62,744 nucleotides of DNA from Tabrizicola sp. (GTDB taxonomy: Bacteria > Pseudomonadota > Alphaproteobacteria > Rhodobacterales > Rhodobacteraceae): contig JAEULQ010000135.1 in NCBI GenBank assembly GCA_016792685.1, forward strand, positions 1 through 62,744, given 5' to 3'. The notes under the pieces were generated by a model. That model searched no databases and was not told where the DNA came from. It worked only from the letters and a program-made list of their open reading frames with translations. This document shows, piece after piece, positions 44,239 through 51,620 of the stretch. The translations under genes were made by a program, and so were the position numbers. Positions within the stretch are counted from its first letter, which is position 1; each line of letters starts with the position of its first letter.

Positions 44239-46116
44239 TCAGGCGGTCTTTTCCCCTCCCCTCTGCCATGGGTTGCGCCCAGAGGCAAATTCATATTCCG
44301 CATCATGTCCTGCGGTTCGGCTCAACTTCGCCAGAGGCTGCGGGTGATGCACGCGATGCCAGATCTCGGCCCCGACGAGACCGAGGGCGATGTGGGAGGG
44401 GCCGGCGATGTAGAGCCGCTGCCAGCGCGGCGCAAAACCGGCCTTGAATTGCGCAAGCCCGCGTCCTGCCCCGGGGGCAAATACCCGCTCAAGCCGGGCC
44501 ACGATCCCCTCCTCGCCGTCGCGCGCGCCGATGGGCACGGCCGCAAGCGACAGGTGACGGACGCCCGCCTCAGCCGCTGCGCGGATCGCGGTTGCGACCA
44601 GAAGCTGCGCCGTCCCCTCTGGCGCATCGGGGGCCGGGCGCAGAAGGTCCAGCGTCCAGACCGGCCCCCGTTCCAGACGGGCGACATGGAAGCTGGCAAA
44701 CCCCATCATGCGCGCCCCGGCCCGGGCCACGACCAGCCGCTGCGCCGAAAGATAGGCCGGATCGAAGCGCCCCATGGAAAAGCCATGCTCGCAGCCCCGC
44801 GCCTGCACCCAGGCCGCATTCACGGCGGCCAGCTCCGCCCAATCGGGCTCTGGCCCAGTATCAGCCCGGACCCCTGCCGCTTCGGCCCGGCGCAGCTTGC
44901 GGCGCAGTCCGGCGCGTTCGGCCAGGTCCAGCCGGAACTCAGCCGGGGAAATCCAGGCCTCGAAGGCGAGAGGCAGCACGGTCAACCCCGCCTTGCGGGC
45001 CGCAACCGCATCGCGGGCGGAAAGCTTGTAAAGCACAGGCCAGCGCCCCTCATCCCGCGCGGCGGCGCGAAAGCGGTCAAGGCTTGCCACGGCAGACAGC
45101 GCCACAAGTCCATGCGCTGTCCGACCGGAAAGAAATCCCGCCGGATGGCGGGTGAACTCGCCCTGTCGGGCCAGACCCGCTTCAGCGATTGCGGGGGCAG
45201 CCTCCGCCCGGTCGGCAGTCGAAGCCGTTGCCTTTTCGGGCCCCGCGGCCAGAGCCATTCCCGCGCCAATCACCGCGGGAAGACCGTAGTAGAGAACCCG
45301 CCAGGCCACGATTCCCGCCAGAAGATCCGCCTCGGCCATATCCACAGCCAAAGCCAGCAACACGATTTCAAAGGCCCCAAGACCGGCCGGCGAGCCGGAC
45401 ATGAGACCCGCCCCAAGCGCAAGCAGAAAGAGTGGCAGAAATCCCGCAAAGCTGATGTCGCCCGGCATGAGAAGCCAGAGCGCCAGACCGGCCGCGACAC
45501 AGTCCACAGTGGCAAGCGCCAGAAGACGCGTCAGCGTGATCAGGTTTGGACAGCGTTGCTGCAAGAGGGCAAGCACCGCGCCCGACAAAAGGACGCCGCC
45601 GCCCAGCACCCAGGGAAGCAGGGTCGTGTCTGCGCCCGATGGCAAGGACAGCAGCACACCCGAAGTCAGCGCCGCCCAGGCCAGCAGGAACGACACCGCC
45701 ACGGCAAGCGACAACCGCATCGCCCCCCAAAGACCAAGCTCCGGCACTATTCGCCAGCGCACGAAACCACCGCTGATCACCCCCATGCCGACCGTCTGGG
45801 CTATCGCGATCGCCGCAAGCCCCGCCCGTCCGGCGCGGTCAGCGGCGATTCCGGTCTGCAAATGGCGATGCAGCGCCAGATCATAGCCCGCGATGGCCCG
45901 AAAGCTGACCCATGTCGCCAGCGCCGCCCCAAGCCAGTGAAGGGGGCCGACCTGCCGGATCGCCGCGAAGACGAGACTGGGCTCGACCTCCTGCAACCGG
46001 TTGATCAATAACCAGAGGAACAGGGTCGCCAGTCCGGCCGTCAGCGCCGCTTGCCGGTAGACCCGTGGGCGCAAAGCCCGCACTGCAACGTCCCGCGCCA
46101 CCCGCATCCTCCGCAA
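44239..46116 (-). CDS. MprF-like lysylphosphatidylglycerol synthase family protein
   Basis: This 625-aa protein has an N-terminal integral-membrane flippase-like domain (eight or so helices, residues about 20-300) and a C-terminal DUF2156 domain with GNAT folds. Seen are GHGLVALSAVASLDRF-like HGLVALSAVASLDRFRAA, LRRKLRRAEAAGV, WVQARGCEHGFSMGRF and LAQFKAGFAPRWQRLYIAGPS. MprF transfers an amino acid from aminoacyl-tRNA to phosphatidylglycerol and flips the product. Which lipid is made here is unknown. It is the upstream partner of bmt on the same strand (11-bp gap). Confidence 0.85.
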   Translation of the reverse strand: MRRMRVARDVAVRALRPRVYRQAALTAGLATLFLWLLINRLQEVEPSLVFAAIRQVGPLHWLGAALATWVSFRAIAGYDLALHRHLQTGIAADRAGRAGLAAIAIAQTVGMGVISGGFVRWRIVPELGLWGAMRLSLAVAVSFLLAWAALTSGVLLSLPSGADTTLLPWVLGGGVLLSGAVLALLQQRCPNLITLTRLLALATVDCVAAGLALWLLMPGDISFAGFLPLFLLALGAGLMSGSPAGLGAFEIVLLALAVDMAEADLLAGIVAWRVLYYGLPAVIGAGMALAAGPEKATASTADRAEAAPAIAEAGLARQGEFTRHPAGFLSGRTAHGLVALSAVASLDRFRAAARDEGRWPVLYKLSARDAVAARKAGLTVLPLAFEAWISPAEFRLDLAERAGLRRKLRRAEAAGVRADTGPEPDWAELAAVNAAWVQARGCEHGFSMGRFDPAYLSAQRLVVARAGARMMGFASFHVARLERGPVWTLDLLRPAPDAPEGTAQLLVATAIRAAAEAGVRHLSLAAVPIGARDGEEGIVARLERVFAPGAGRGLAQFKAGFAPRWQRLYIAGPSHIALGLVGAEIWHRVHHPQPLAKLSRTAGHDAEYEFASGRNPWQRGGEKTA

Positions 46117-46186
46117 AGTCCGATGCAGAGTTCTGGCCCAGGCGGGGTAGCGATCCGGTTAACGCATAAAATCCGCCGCAGAAAAC

Positions 46187-46220
46187 AAAAAAGGCGCGAT
46201 CCCGGGGTCGGGACCGCGCC
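46187..46220 (-). terminator. Intrinsic terminator of the zeta-subunit gene
   Basis: Read on the minus strand, a 12-bp stem (GGCGCGGTCCCG with CGGGATCGCGCC, 4-nt loop) is followed by six T. The one non-Watson-Crick position is a G-U pair in the minus-strand RNA but A-C on the plus strand, which fixes the orientation. It lies 22 bp after the zeta gene stop. Confidence 0.85.
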
Positions 46221-46242
46221 GCATCCTGGGCCTGATCGGGCC

Positions 46243-46557
46243 TCAGAACTCGTTGAGAAGCTGGGCCTTTGCGACTGGCAGCAGTTCGCGCAACTTGGCG
46301 CGGACGTCGTCGGCGCTGGCCTTGCCGGCAAGATCCGCGACGACCTTGCGCACGACATCCTCGTCACCCGCTTCCTCGAAGTCGGCGCTGACCACGGCCA
46401 TGGCATAGGCGGCTGCGTCGTCCTCGGATTTGCCCATCAGCCCGGCGGCCCAGAGGCCGAGGAGCTTGTTCCGGCGCGCTTCGGCCCGGAACTGCATTTC
46501 GCTGTCATGGGCAAACTTCGCCTCGAAGGCATTCTCGCGGTCGTCGAACGTGGTCAT
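46243..46557 (-). CDS. F1F0-ATP synthase zeta inhibitor subunit (DUF1476)
   Basis: This 104-aa protein (MTTFDDRENAFEAKFAHDSEM, RRNKLLGLWAAGLMGKSEDDA, EAGDEDVVRKVVADL) matches DUF1476. The founding member is the zeta subunit of the Paracoccus denitrificans ATP synthase. That protein blocks ATP hydrolysis by inserting its N-terminal helix into F1. The matching length and N-terminus suggest an inhibitory role here. It is divergent from purC, with no atp genes nearby. ATG 46557 is preceded by GGGGGAG. Confidence 0.93.
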   Translation of the reverse strand: MTTFDDRENAFEAKFAHDSEMQFRAEARRNKLLGLWAAGLMGKSEDDAAAYAMAVVSADFEEAGDEDVVRKVVADLAGKASADDVRAKLRELLPVAKAQLLNEF

Positions 46558-46735
46558 GGGCTCCCCCGGAGTGTCTTGCGTTTCCTCCCATATGCCTATC
46601 CGGCCCCTGTACCGCAAGCCCCCTTCGGGCCCAGACCCGCTCGCGCCTTGCGGGTACGGGCCCCTTGGACTATAGGCCAAGGAAACCGGCCCGATGCTTT
46701 GGCGCATCGGTCGGCACCCCCTGATCGAGTGAACC

Positions 46736-47488
46736 ATGGCACGGCGCAAGAAGGTCTACGAAGGCAAGGCCAAGATCCTCTACGAAGGCCCCGAGCCCGG
46801 CACGCTGATCCAGTATTTCAAGGACGACAGCGCCCCGACTGTGGCCGCCCCCGCGACGCTGGAGGGCAAGGGCGTGCTGAACAACCGGCTCTCGGAATTC
46901 TTCATGACCGGGCTGAACCAGATCGGGGTGCCGACGCATTTCATCCGTCGGCTGAACATGCGCGAGCAGCTGGTGCGGATGGCCGAGATCATTCCGCTGG
47001 AAGTCGTGGTCCGCAACTTTGCCGCAGGCCCGCTGTCGCAGCGTCTGGGCATTCCCGAGGGCACCCAGCTGCCCCGTCCGATCGTGGAATACTACTTCAA
47101 GGACGACAAGCTGAGCTCGCCCCTCGTCGCCGAGGAACATATCGTCGCCTTCGGTTGGGCCAACCAGCAGGACCTTGACGACATCATCGCGCTGTCGCTG
47201 CGGGTGAACGACTTCCTGTCCGGCGTGATGATGGGCGTGGGCATCCGCCTGGCCGATTTCCGCATCGAGGTCGGCCGGATCTGGGAAGGCGACTTCATGC
47301 GCCTGATCGTCGCCGACGAAATCAGCCCCGACAGTTGCCGTCTGTGGGACATGCGCCAGCCCGAGCGGCCCGACGGCACCATCCCCGACCCGCAGCCGAT
47401 GGCCGACGTCTACACCGAGCTTGCCCGCCGCCTTGGCGTGATGCCGTCGAACGTAACCCATACGATGAAGCCGACGCTGATCAACTAA
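46736..47488 (+). CDS. purC: SAICAR synthetase PurC
   Basis: PurC joins aspartate to CAIR in purine synthesis. The 250-aa protein starts [20 protein letters not shown] (nucleotide-binding strand). It carries [32 protein letters not shown], and the signature [25 protein letters not shown] in shortened form [16 protein letters not shown]. The length is typical. purS follows after 71 bp. Confidence 0.96.
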   Translation: MARRKKVYEGKAKILYEGPEPGTLIQYFKDDSAPTVAAPATLEGKGVLNNRLSEFFMTGLNQIGVPTHFIRRLNMREQLVRMAEIIPLEVVVRNFAAGPLSQRLGIPEGTQLPRPIVEYYFKDDKLSSPLVAEEHIVAFGWANQQDLDDIIALSLRVNDFLSGVMMGVGIRLADFRIEVGRIWEGDFMRLIVADEISPDSCRLWDMRQPERPDGTIPDPQPMADVYTELARRLGVMPSNVTHTMKPTLIN

Positions 47489-47559
47489 GGCTGTGCCTGC
47501 CCCTTGCCCAGCATCCGGCGCTTCGCTAAGGACCGGGCGACCAGAACCCGGAGGCCCCG

Positions 47560-47799
47560 ATGAAAGCTCGCGTCACCGTCATGCTGAAGAACGGCGTCCT
47601 TGATCCGCAGGGCGAGGCCGTACGTCACGCGCTCGGCTCGCTGGGGTTCCAGGGGGTGAACGGCGTGCGCCAGGGCAAGGTGATCGAGCTCGATCTGGCC
47701 CATACCGACGCCGCCAAGGCCGAAGCCGATGTCAAGGCGATGTGCGACAAGCTGCTCGCCAATACCGTGATCGAAAGCTACCGGGTCGAGATCCTGTAA
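47560..47799 (+). CDS. purS: Phosphoribosylformylglycinamidine synthase subunit PurS
   Basis: This 79-aa PurS bridges PurQ and PurL in the three-part FGAM synthetase. Visible are KARVTVMLKNGVLDPQGEAV, HALGSLGFQGVNGVRQGK and CDKLLANTVIESYRVEI. It follows purC. The partner purQ is about 11 kb away on the other strand (58976-59644), and purL is not in the window. Confidence 0.96.
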   Translation: MKARVTVMLKNGVLDPQGEAVRHALGSLGFQGVNGVRQGKVIELDLAHTDAAKAEADVKAMCDKLLANTVIESYRVEIL

Positions 47800-47827
47800 G
47801 CCATTGGCTGGGTGGGTGAACCCCACC

Positions 47828-49165
47828 TCACCGCCGGGTCACCCGCAGCCAGATCCCGTCCTTCGCCCGCACGGTCAAATGCGCGACCGGCACAGGTACG
47901 CGATCCGGCAGGGCTTCGAACCGGAAGGCCCGCACCAGATGGGCCAGCATCAGCGTGCCCTCCAGCATCGCAAACCCCGCGCCGGGGCAGACCCTTGGCC
48001 CACGCGAAAACGGCAGATACCCCTCGCGCGAAGCCTCACGCCCCGCATCATTCGCCCAGCGGTCGGGGTCGAACTCATCCGGGCGTTCCCAGATCCGCTC
48101 ATGCCGGTGCAGGTGCCAGGGGCTGAGCACCACTTGCCCCCCAGGCCGCACCCTCCGGCCCCGGAACTCTTCCTCTACAAGGTTTTCCCGCACCATCATC
48201 GGCACCGGCGGGTAAAGCCGCAGCGTCTCGCGGAACACATCGCGGGTGAAGCGCAAGCCGCCGACCGTTCCAAAGACCGGCTCCAACCCGGCCGCCTCGG
48301 CTGCCACCCTGTCCTGCGCTGCGGGGTTGGTGGCCAGGAGATAAAGCGCCCAGGCCAAGGCCGATGCGCTGGTCTCATGTCCCGCAAGGAAGAAGATCGC
48401 GACCTGGTCGACCATCTCCTCGGTCCCGAAAGCCGCTCCCGTCACCGGGTCAGGCGTGGTCATGATCTTGGTCGCCAGGTCTTCGGGCGCCGATCCCAAG
48501 GCAATCGCCCGGGCCCGGTCCGCCGTCAGCCCGGTGATCAGCCCCCGGATCACCCTCGCTGACCGGATGGTCGCGCGCCGGTGCAGCCGGGGAAACCAGC
48601 GCGGCAGGGGCAGGAAGGCGGCAAGGTTCAGGATCGGCGCGCTGCGTTGATAGGCGCGGAATTCGTGGAACACCGCCTGCGCCACCCGGTCTTCGATCGG
48701 GATCGAGAAGAGCGTCCGGAAGATCACATCCGCCGCCGCATGGCTGGCTGCAAGCTCGACCTCGACCTCCCCCTCCCCCAACCGCGCCACGGCGGCTTCG
48801 CTGGCCGCCCAGATCGCCGGGAACGCCTCTTTCAGCCGCCCGCCCTCGAAGGCAGGGTCGATGATCCGGCGCTGGCGCAGCCATTCCTCGCCGTTCGTCA
48901 CAAAGACCGACCGGCCAAGCAGAGGCCGCAGCCCTTCGGTCACCCGCCCGGATTTCGGGAAATCCGCAGGCCGCTCATCCAGCACCCGTCGCACCAGCGC
49001 CGGATCGTTACAAAGATAGCTGCGGAAGAAAGGGGTCCGAAACTCAGCCATCCAGGCCCGGTAAAGCCGCGCAGGCTGCGCCGACAGGATGTCGCGCCGA
49101 AAGAGCCTCAGGTAGGCCCAGAGTGAGACCCTTTCGGCGCGCGGCTCGGGCTTCGGCGGGGTCAT
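47828..49165 (-). CDS. Cytochrome P450
   Basis: This 445-aa soluble P450 has the I-helix oxygen-binding motif (FFLAGHETSASALAW), the K-helix ExxR (FRETLRLYPPVPMMVRE) and the heme-cysteine loop FSRGPRVCPGAGFAMLEG. No membrane anchor or fused reductase is present. The substrate is unknown; the layout resembles class I or CYP4-like bacterial enzymes that need external ferredoxin. Its start overlaps the stop of the hydrolase-like gene by 4 bp, so the pair is coupled. No ferredoxin gene is adjacent. Confidence 0.94.
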   Translation of the reverse strand: MTPPKPEPRAERVSLWAYLRLFRRDILSAQPARLYRAWMAEFRTPFFRSYLCNDPALVRRVLDERPADFPKSGRVTEGLRPLLGRSVFVTNGEEWLRQRRIIDPAFEGGRLKEAFPAIWAASEAAVARLGEGEVEVELAASHAAADVIFRTLFSIPIEDRVAQAVFHEFRAYQRSAPILNLAAFLPLPRWFPRLHRRATIRSARVIRGLITGLTADRARAIALGSAPEDLATKIMTTPDPVTGAAFGTEEMVDQVAIFFLAGHETSASALAWALYLLATNPAAQDRVAAEAAGLEPVFGTVGGLRFTRDVFRETLRLYPPVPMMVRENLVEEEFRGRRVRPGGQVVLSPWHLHRHERIWERPDEFDPDRWANDAGREASREGYLPFSRGPRVCPGAGFAMLEGTLMLAHLVRAFRFEALPDRVPVPVAHLTVRAKDGIWLRVTRR

Positions 49166-50373
49166 GCCACGTCCCGGAACGGGCTGAGCGGCGTGGCGAT
49201 CCGGCTGGCCGAGGGTTTGCGTTCCCGATACCGCTCGGCCAGCGTCAGGGGACCAGCGGTGATCCGGAAATAGTCATAGTCCCCGGGCCGGTCGAAGGCG
49301 CAGAGATACTGGAAATGCAGGCGGAAGAACTGGCGGCGCAGGGCCTCCCAACGCTCGGGGCTCAGGGTCTGGGTGAAAGCCGCCGACAGGATCAGGGGCC
49401 AGCGCTGGCCTTCGGGTGCCACGCCCGACACTGCGACCGGGTCGCAAAGCGCAAAGCTGCAGCCATCACCCGGCGCGGTCACATCGACCCAGGTCAACTC
49501 GTCCCGCTGCGAGAGATAGGCCAGATCGCCCCGCAGCCGCCCGGCCCCGGGCAGAAAGGACACCATCGGCACGGCCTGACCAAGGCTCAGAAACCCGAGC
49601 GCCGGGCCGGCAGGCAGGCCCTCGCGGATCAGGTCGGCCAGGACCGAAACCCCCAGATGCACGCCCGAGGAATGGCCGACGAGCAGCACTTCATCGACCC
49701 CGCTTGCCAGCGCCGCGCGGACCCGGCCCCGGAACGCCGCCAGCCGCGCTTCCAGAACGGCGGGATAGGCCCCGCCCTTGATTGTCGTGAAGGCATAGTC
49801 GTGCATCAGGTAATAGGCGTAAAGCCGGTGGTCGATCCGGCGGAACCCTTCCAGCACTGCCCAGACCAGGGCCGCAGCCAGCGCCCAGCCAAGGCCCCAG
49901 GGCGCGCCCCAGGTCAGCCAAAGCACCGCCGCGCCAGCCAGAAGTGCCACCAGCGCCTGCAAGGCCAGCGCAACCGCCGGATAAAGCGCCGCAATCATCG
50001 GCCCCTTGCGCAAGCGGATGAGCCGCCGAAGCGCGCCAGAGGCCAGATAAAGCCAGGCCGTCCGCAAAAGCTGGCCATAGGTGCCGATGATCCCGCGCGT
50101 CATCGAAGCCTGAACAAGGTCTGACCAGACCAGAACCTCGACCTCGGCTTCTGTCGGGCGTCCTTCGATGCGGGCCGCGACCTTCCAGCCATAGGTCTCG
50201 CCCGTGCGGGGCGCGATCGACAGCTCATAGCCCGAAATCGCCGCCTGTGCCGCGCCTTCGGTCCGGTAAAGCTCGCGGTAGCGGCGGGGCGGAAAGGGGT
50301 CATAGCCCGGGATGTAAAGGACATGCCTCCGAAAGGCGCCCTCTGCATCGGTGCTGTCCTTGCCCGCGATCAC
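49162..50373 (-). CDS. Membrane protein with alpha/beta-hydrolase-like domain
   Basis: This 403-aa protein has an N-terminal segment with RRHVLYIPGYDPFPPRRYRELY, resembling the first strand and oxyanion region of a hydrolase. Two or three membrane helices follow (ALYPAVALALQALVALLAGAAVLWL). The nucleophile elbow is EVLLVGHSSGVHLGVSVLADL (G-H-S-S-G). A clear Asp/His pair is not obvious by eye. It precedes and is coupled to the P450 gene. Possible roles are lipid or ester processing for that P450. Confidence 0.7.
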   Translation of the reverse strand: MIAGKDSTDAEGAFRRHVLYIPGYDPFPPRRYRELYRTEGAAQAAISGYELSIAPRTGETYGWKVAARIEGRPTEAEVEVLVWSDLVQASMTRGIIGTYGQLLRTAWLYLASGALRRLIRLRKGPMIAALYPAVALALQALVALLAGAAVLWLTWGAPWGLGWALAAALVWAVLEGFRRIDHRLYAYYLMHDYAFTTIKGGAYPAVLEARLAAFRGRVRAALASGVDEVLLVGHSSGVHLGVSVLADLIREGLPAGPALGFLSLGQAVPMVSFLPGAGRLRGDLAYLSQRDELTWVDVTAPGDGCSFALCDPVAVSGVAPEGQRWPLILSAAFTQTLSPERWEALRRQFFRLHFQYLCAFDRPGDYDYFRITAGPLTLAERYRERKPSASRIATPLSPFRDVA

Positions 50374-50442
50374 GCTTGTCCTGTCCTGCTGACTGCCAGT
50401 GTGCCGCGCACACCTTAACCGCTAGTAAGCGTTAGGGAAGCC

Positions 50443-51198
50443 TCAGCCGGGCAAGGGCAATCCCAGCGCGTCATAGGTCTCAAGCATCCAATAGCTGAAA
50501 TCGGTGAAGGCTCCGGTGACCAGCGCCAGCCCCACAAGGATCAAGAGGCCACCCATAAGCCGTTCGATCAGCTTCATGTACCGCTTGAGCTTTGCCATCA
50601 AATGCATTGCATTTTCGATGAAAATCGCTGCCAGAAGAAACGGAAGCCCGAGGCCAAGCGCATAGACCCCCAGCAGCACCGTGCCACGCTCCATGCTGCC
50701 TTCCTGCGCGGCAAGGCTGAGGATCGCACCAAGCTGCGGGCCGATGCAGGGGGTCCAGCCAAAGGCGAATGCAAGGCCAAGGACATAGGCCCCAAGCGCC
50801 GAACCGCCCCGGTCGCCTGCATCCATGCGCATTTCGCGATGCAGAAGCGGGATGTGGAAGATCCCCAGGAAATGCAGGCCGAAGATGATCACGATCACCC
50901 CGGATATCCGTGCGAGCAGCACCTGGTTTTCTAGGACGAAACTGCCAAAGGCCGAGGCGGTGAAGCCCAGGATCAGGAACACCGTCGACAGGCCCATGAC
51001 AAAGAACAGGGCGGGCAGGATGACCCGGTGCCGCTGCGACCCGTCCGCCATCTCGCCGACCGAGATCCCGCCCATATAGGCCAGATATGGCGGCACGATC
51101 GGCAGGACGCAGGGGCTGAGGAACGACAGAACCCCCGCCACCAGCGCGACAAGCATCGCGGGCAGGAGTGCTGCGTCTATGATCTCGATTCCGAACAT
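50443..51198 (-). CDS. ccdA: CcdA-family cytochrome c biogenesis / thiol-redox membrane protein
   Basis: This 251-aa protein has six predicted helices and the two conserved half-site cysteines: LSFLSPCVLPIVPPYLAYMGG in the first helix and WTPCIGPQLGAILSLA in the fourth. CcdA moves electrons from cytoplasmic thioredoxin to periplasmic thiol proteins, for cytochrome c maturation. It lacks the thioredoxin domain of DsbD. The start at 51198 (MFGIEIIDAALL) has GGAAGGGG just upstream. It is divergent from tusA (122 bp). Confidence 0.93.
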   Translation of the reverse strand: MFGIEIIDAALLPAMLVALVAGVLSFLSPCVLPIVPPYLAYMGGISVGEMADGSQRHRVILPALFFVMGLSTVFLILGFTASAFGSFVLENQVLLARISGVIVIIFGLHFLGIFHIPLLHREMRMDAGDRGGSALGAYVLGLAFAFGWTPCIGPQLGAILSLAAQEGSMERGTVLLGVYALGLGLPFLLAAIFIENAMHLMAKLKRYMKLIERLMGGLLILVGLALVTGAFTDFSYWMLETYDALGLPLPG

Positions 51199-51320
51199 GG
51201 GCTTCCCCTTCCCCTCCGAGATAGCCGCTTTCGCGCTTCCCGTCACCGGGGCGCGGCGTCACATCCCCGTGCTGCGCCTGCAACCTTGTCGCTGGCTGCA
51301 TCCCCGGATAGACCGCGCAC

Positions 51321-51551
51321 ATGGCGGACTGGGATGACATGATCGATTGCGAGGGGCTTCTGTGCCCCCTGCCCGTCCTCAAGGCGCGCAAGCGGCTTAT
51401 GGCACTGGCCTCGGGAACGGTGCTTTGCGTTCGGGCAACCGATGCGATGGCCGCCATCGACCTTCCGCATTTCTGCACCGAAGCTGGTCACACCTATCTG
51501 GGGTCCGAGGCCGAAGGTACGGTCACCCTTCACCTGATCCAGCGCGGTTAA
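51321..51551 (+). CDS. tusA: TusA family sulfurtransferase
   Basis: This 76-aa protein has the TusA/SirA fold with the active cysteine in DCEGLLCPLPVLKARKRL (CPxP). A second part reads VRATDAMAAIDLPHFCTEAGH. TusA-type proteins relay persulfide sulfur for tRNA thiolation or sulfur oxidation. No tusBCDE or sox genes are adjacent. An alternative ATG is 18 bp downstream. Confidence 0.92.
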   Translation: MADWDDMIDCEGLLCPLPVLKARKRLMALASGTVLCVRATDAMAAIDLPHFCTEAGHTYLGSEAEGTVTLHLIQRG

Positions 51552-51578
51552 AGCCTGGCCGCCTGACCTGGCGCCACC

Positions 51579-51601
51579 CCTCCCCCTTGTTGGGGGGGAG
51601 G
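51579..51601. terminator. G/C-tract hairpin between tusA and rne
   Basis: CCTCCCCC (51579-51586) and GGGGGAGG (51594-51601) form an 8-bp stem in the 69-bp gap between the convergent tusA and rne genes. There is no U-tract on either side. It is a candidate bidirectional terminator. Confidence 0.4.
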
Positions 51602-51620
51602 AGTAGGAACTGGGTAGGCC

